Origin: Mesorhizobium sp. ES1-4
GTDB lineage: Bacteria; Pseudomonadota; Alphaproteobacteria; Rhizobiales; Rhizobiaceae
Direction of reading: 5' to 3'
Length of the DNA: 64,000 bases
Assembly: GCF_020164745.1 (NCBI RefSeq)
Contig: NZ_JAIUGV010000010.1
Coordinates: 179,416-243,415, forward strand
This document shows, one piece after another, positions 63,928 to 64,000 of the stretch (the stretch's first letter is position 1; every line of letters starts with the position of its first letter). Below the pieces are notes generated by a model, which was not told the origin of the DNA, made no database searches, and was given only the letters and a program-made list of their open reading frames with translations. The translations under genes and the position numbers were made by a program.

Positions 63928-64000
63928 TCAACTCTGAGGAATGATGGCGTCTCTAAGCCTAGCGTTTAGGGTGACGATGATCTTTCGCATGACGGCAGCG
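63928..64000 (-). mobile_element. 3' end of an IS110-type transposase gene, partial at window edge
   Basis: On the minus strand the last 24 codons read AAVMRKIIVTLNARLRDAI then IPQS and stop TGA at 63928-63930. The MRK.I..LNA...D pattern is the typical C-terminus of IS110-family transposases (DEDD type). It abuts the TonB-dependent receptor fragment, so the element appears to have entered that gene. Element ends cannot be placed from the visible part. Confidence 0.6.

Noticed and set aside
1..64000. CRISPR arrays
   Set aside because: No regularly spaced direct repeats were seen.

Overview
The window is GC-rich, densely packed alphaproteobacterial chromosome. The acpXL-fabF2XL-fabF1XL-adh2XL-lpxXL lipid A operon, the corrinoid/MttB betaine-type demethylation genes next to a Sinorhizobium-like betaine-homocysteine methyltransferase, and short interspersed palindromic repeats all point to Rhizobiales, most likely Mesorhizobium or a close relative. 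The genus is inferred from gene content, not from a search.

Layout. 1-18.8 kb is a C1/methylated-amine region: DUF1638 protein, corrinoid protein, two non-pyrrolysine MttB methyltransferases, a ferredoxin-like protein, betaine-homocysteine methyltransferase (bmt), a dimethylglycine dehydrogenase-like flavoprotein and a DddP-like M24 protein. An ECF sigma/VWA pair, an XRE regulator diverging from a fatty acid desaturase, and a PhnD-like protein lie among them. 19-28.5 kb holds a phospholipase D-like protein, a tandem MFS pair, an S9 peptidase, a class III aminotransferase and two poorly known proteins. 28.7-33 kb has valine catabolism genes (mmsB, acyl-CoA dehydrogenase) opposite a DMSP-lyase-family cupin fused by 1-nt overlap to cobQ. 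33-36 kb holds small housekeeping and regulatory genes. 36.2-42.6 kb is a peptide-type ABC importer operon headed by an M20 hydrolase. 42.8-48.3 kb holds an L,D-transpeptidase and the very-long-chain fatty acid (VLCFA) lipid A operon, in which the expected fabZXL is absent.

48.5-50.2 kb carries a slipin (Band 7) gene preceded on the same strand by two overlapping, partly degenerate tRNA-like sequences, the most unusual arrangement in the window. 50.4-58 kb holds a histidine phosphatase, AEC transporter, gabD-type dehydrogenase, aldose epimerase, PfkB kinase, and a FixH-family/MauG-like pair. 57.7-61.9 kb is an Lrp-type regulator divergent from putA. The window ends with a glycosyltransferase and a TonB-dependent receptor gene that appears broken by an IS110-type element running off the right edge.

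How the genes may work together. MttB, corrinoid protein, Bmt, the DMGDH-like protein and the MetF/THF pool would strip methyl groups from betaines. CobQ supplies the corrinoid cofactor. DddP and the DddQ-like cupin suggest use of DMSP, the sulfur analogue of glycine betaine. These links are inferences from family knowledge and gene proximity. No gene-free stretch exceeds 300 bases except 49648-50380, described below as tRNA-like and repeat sequence.
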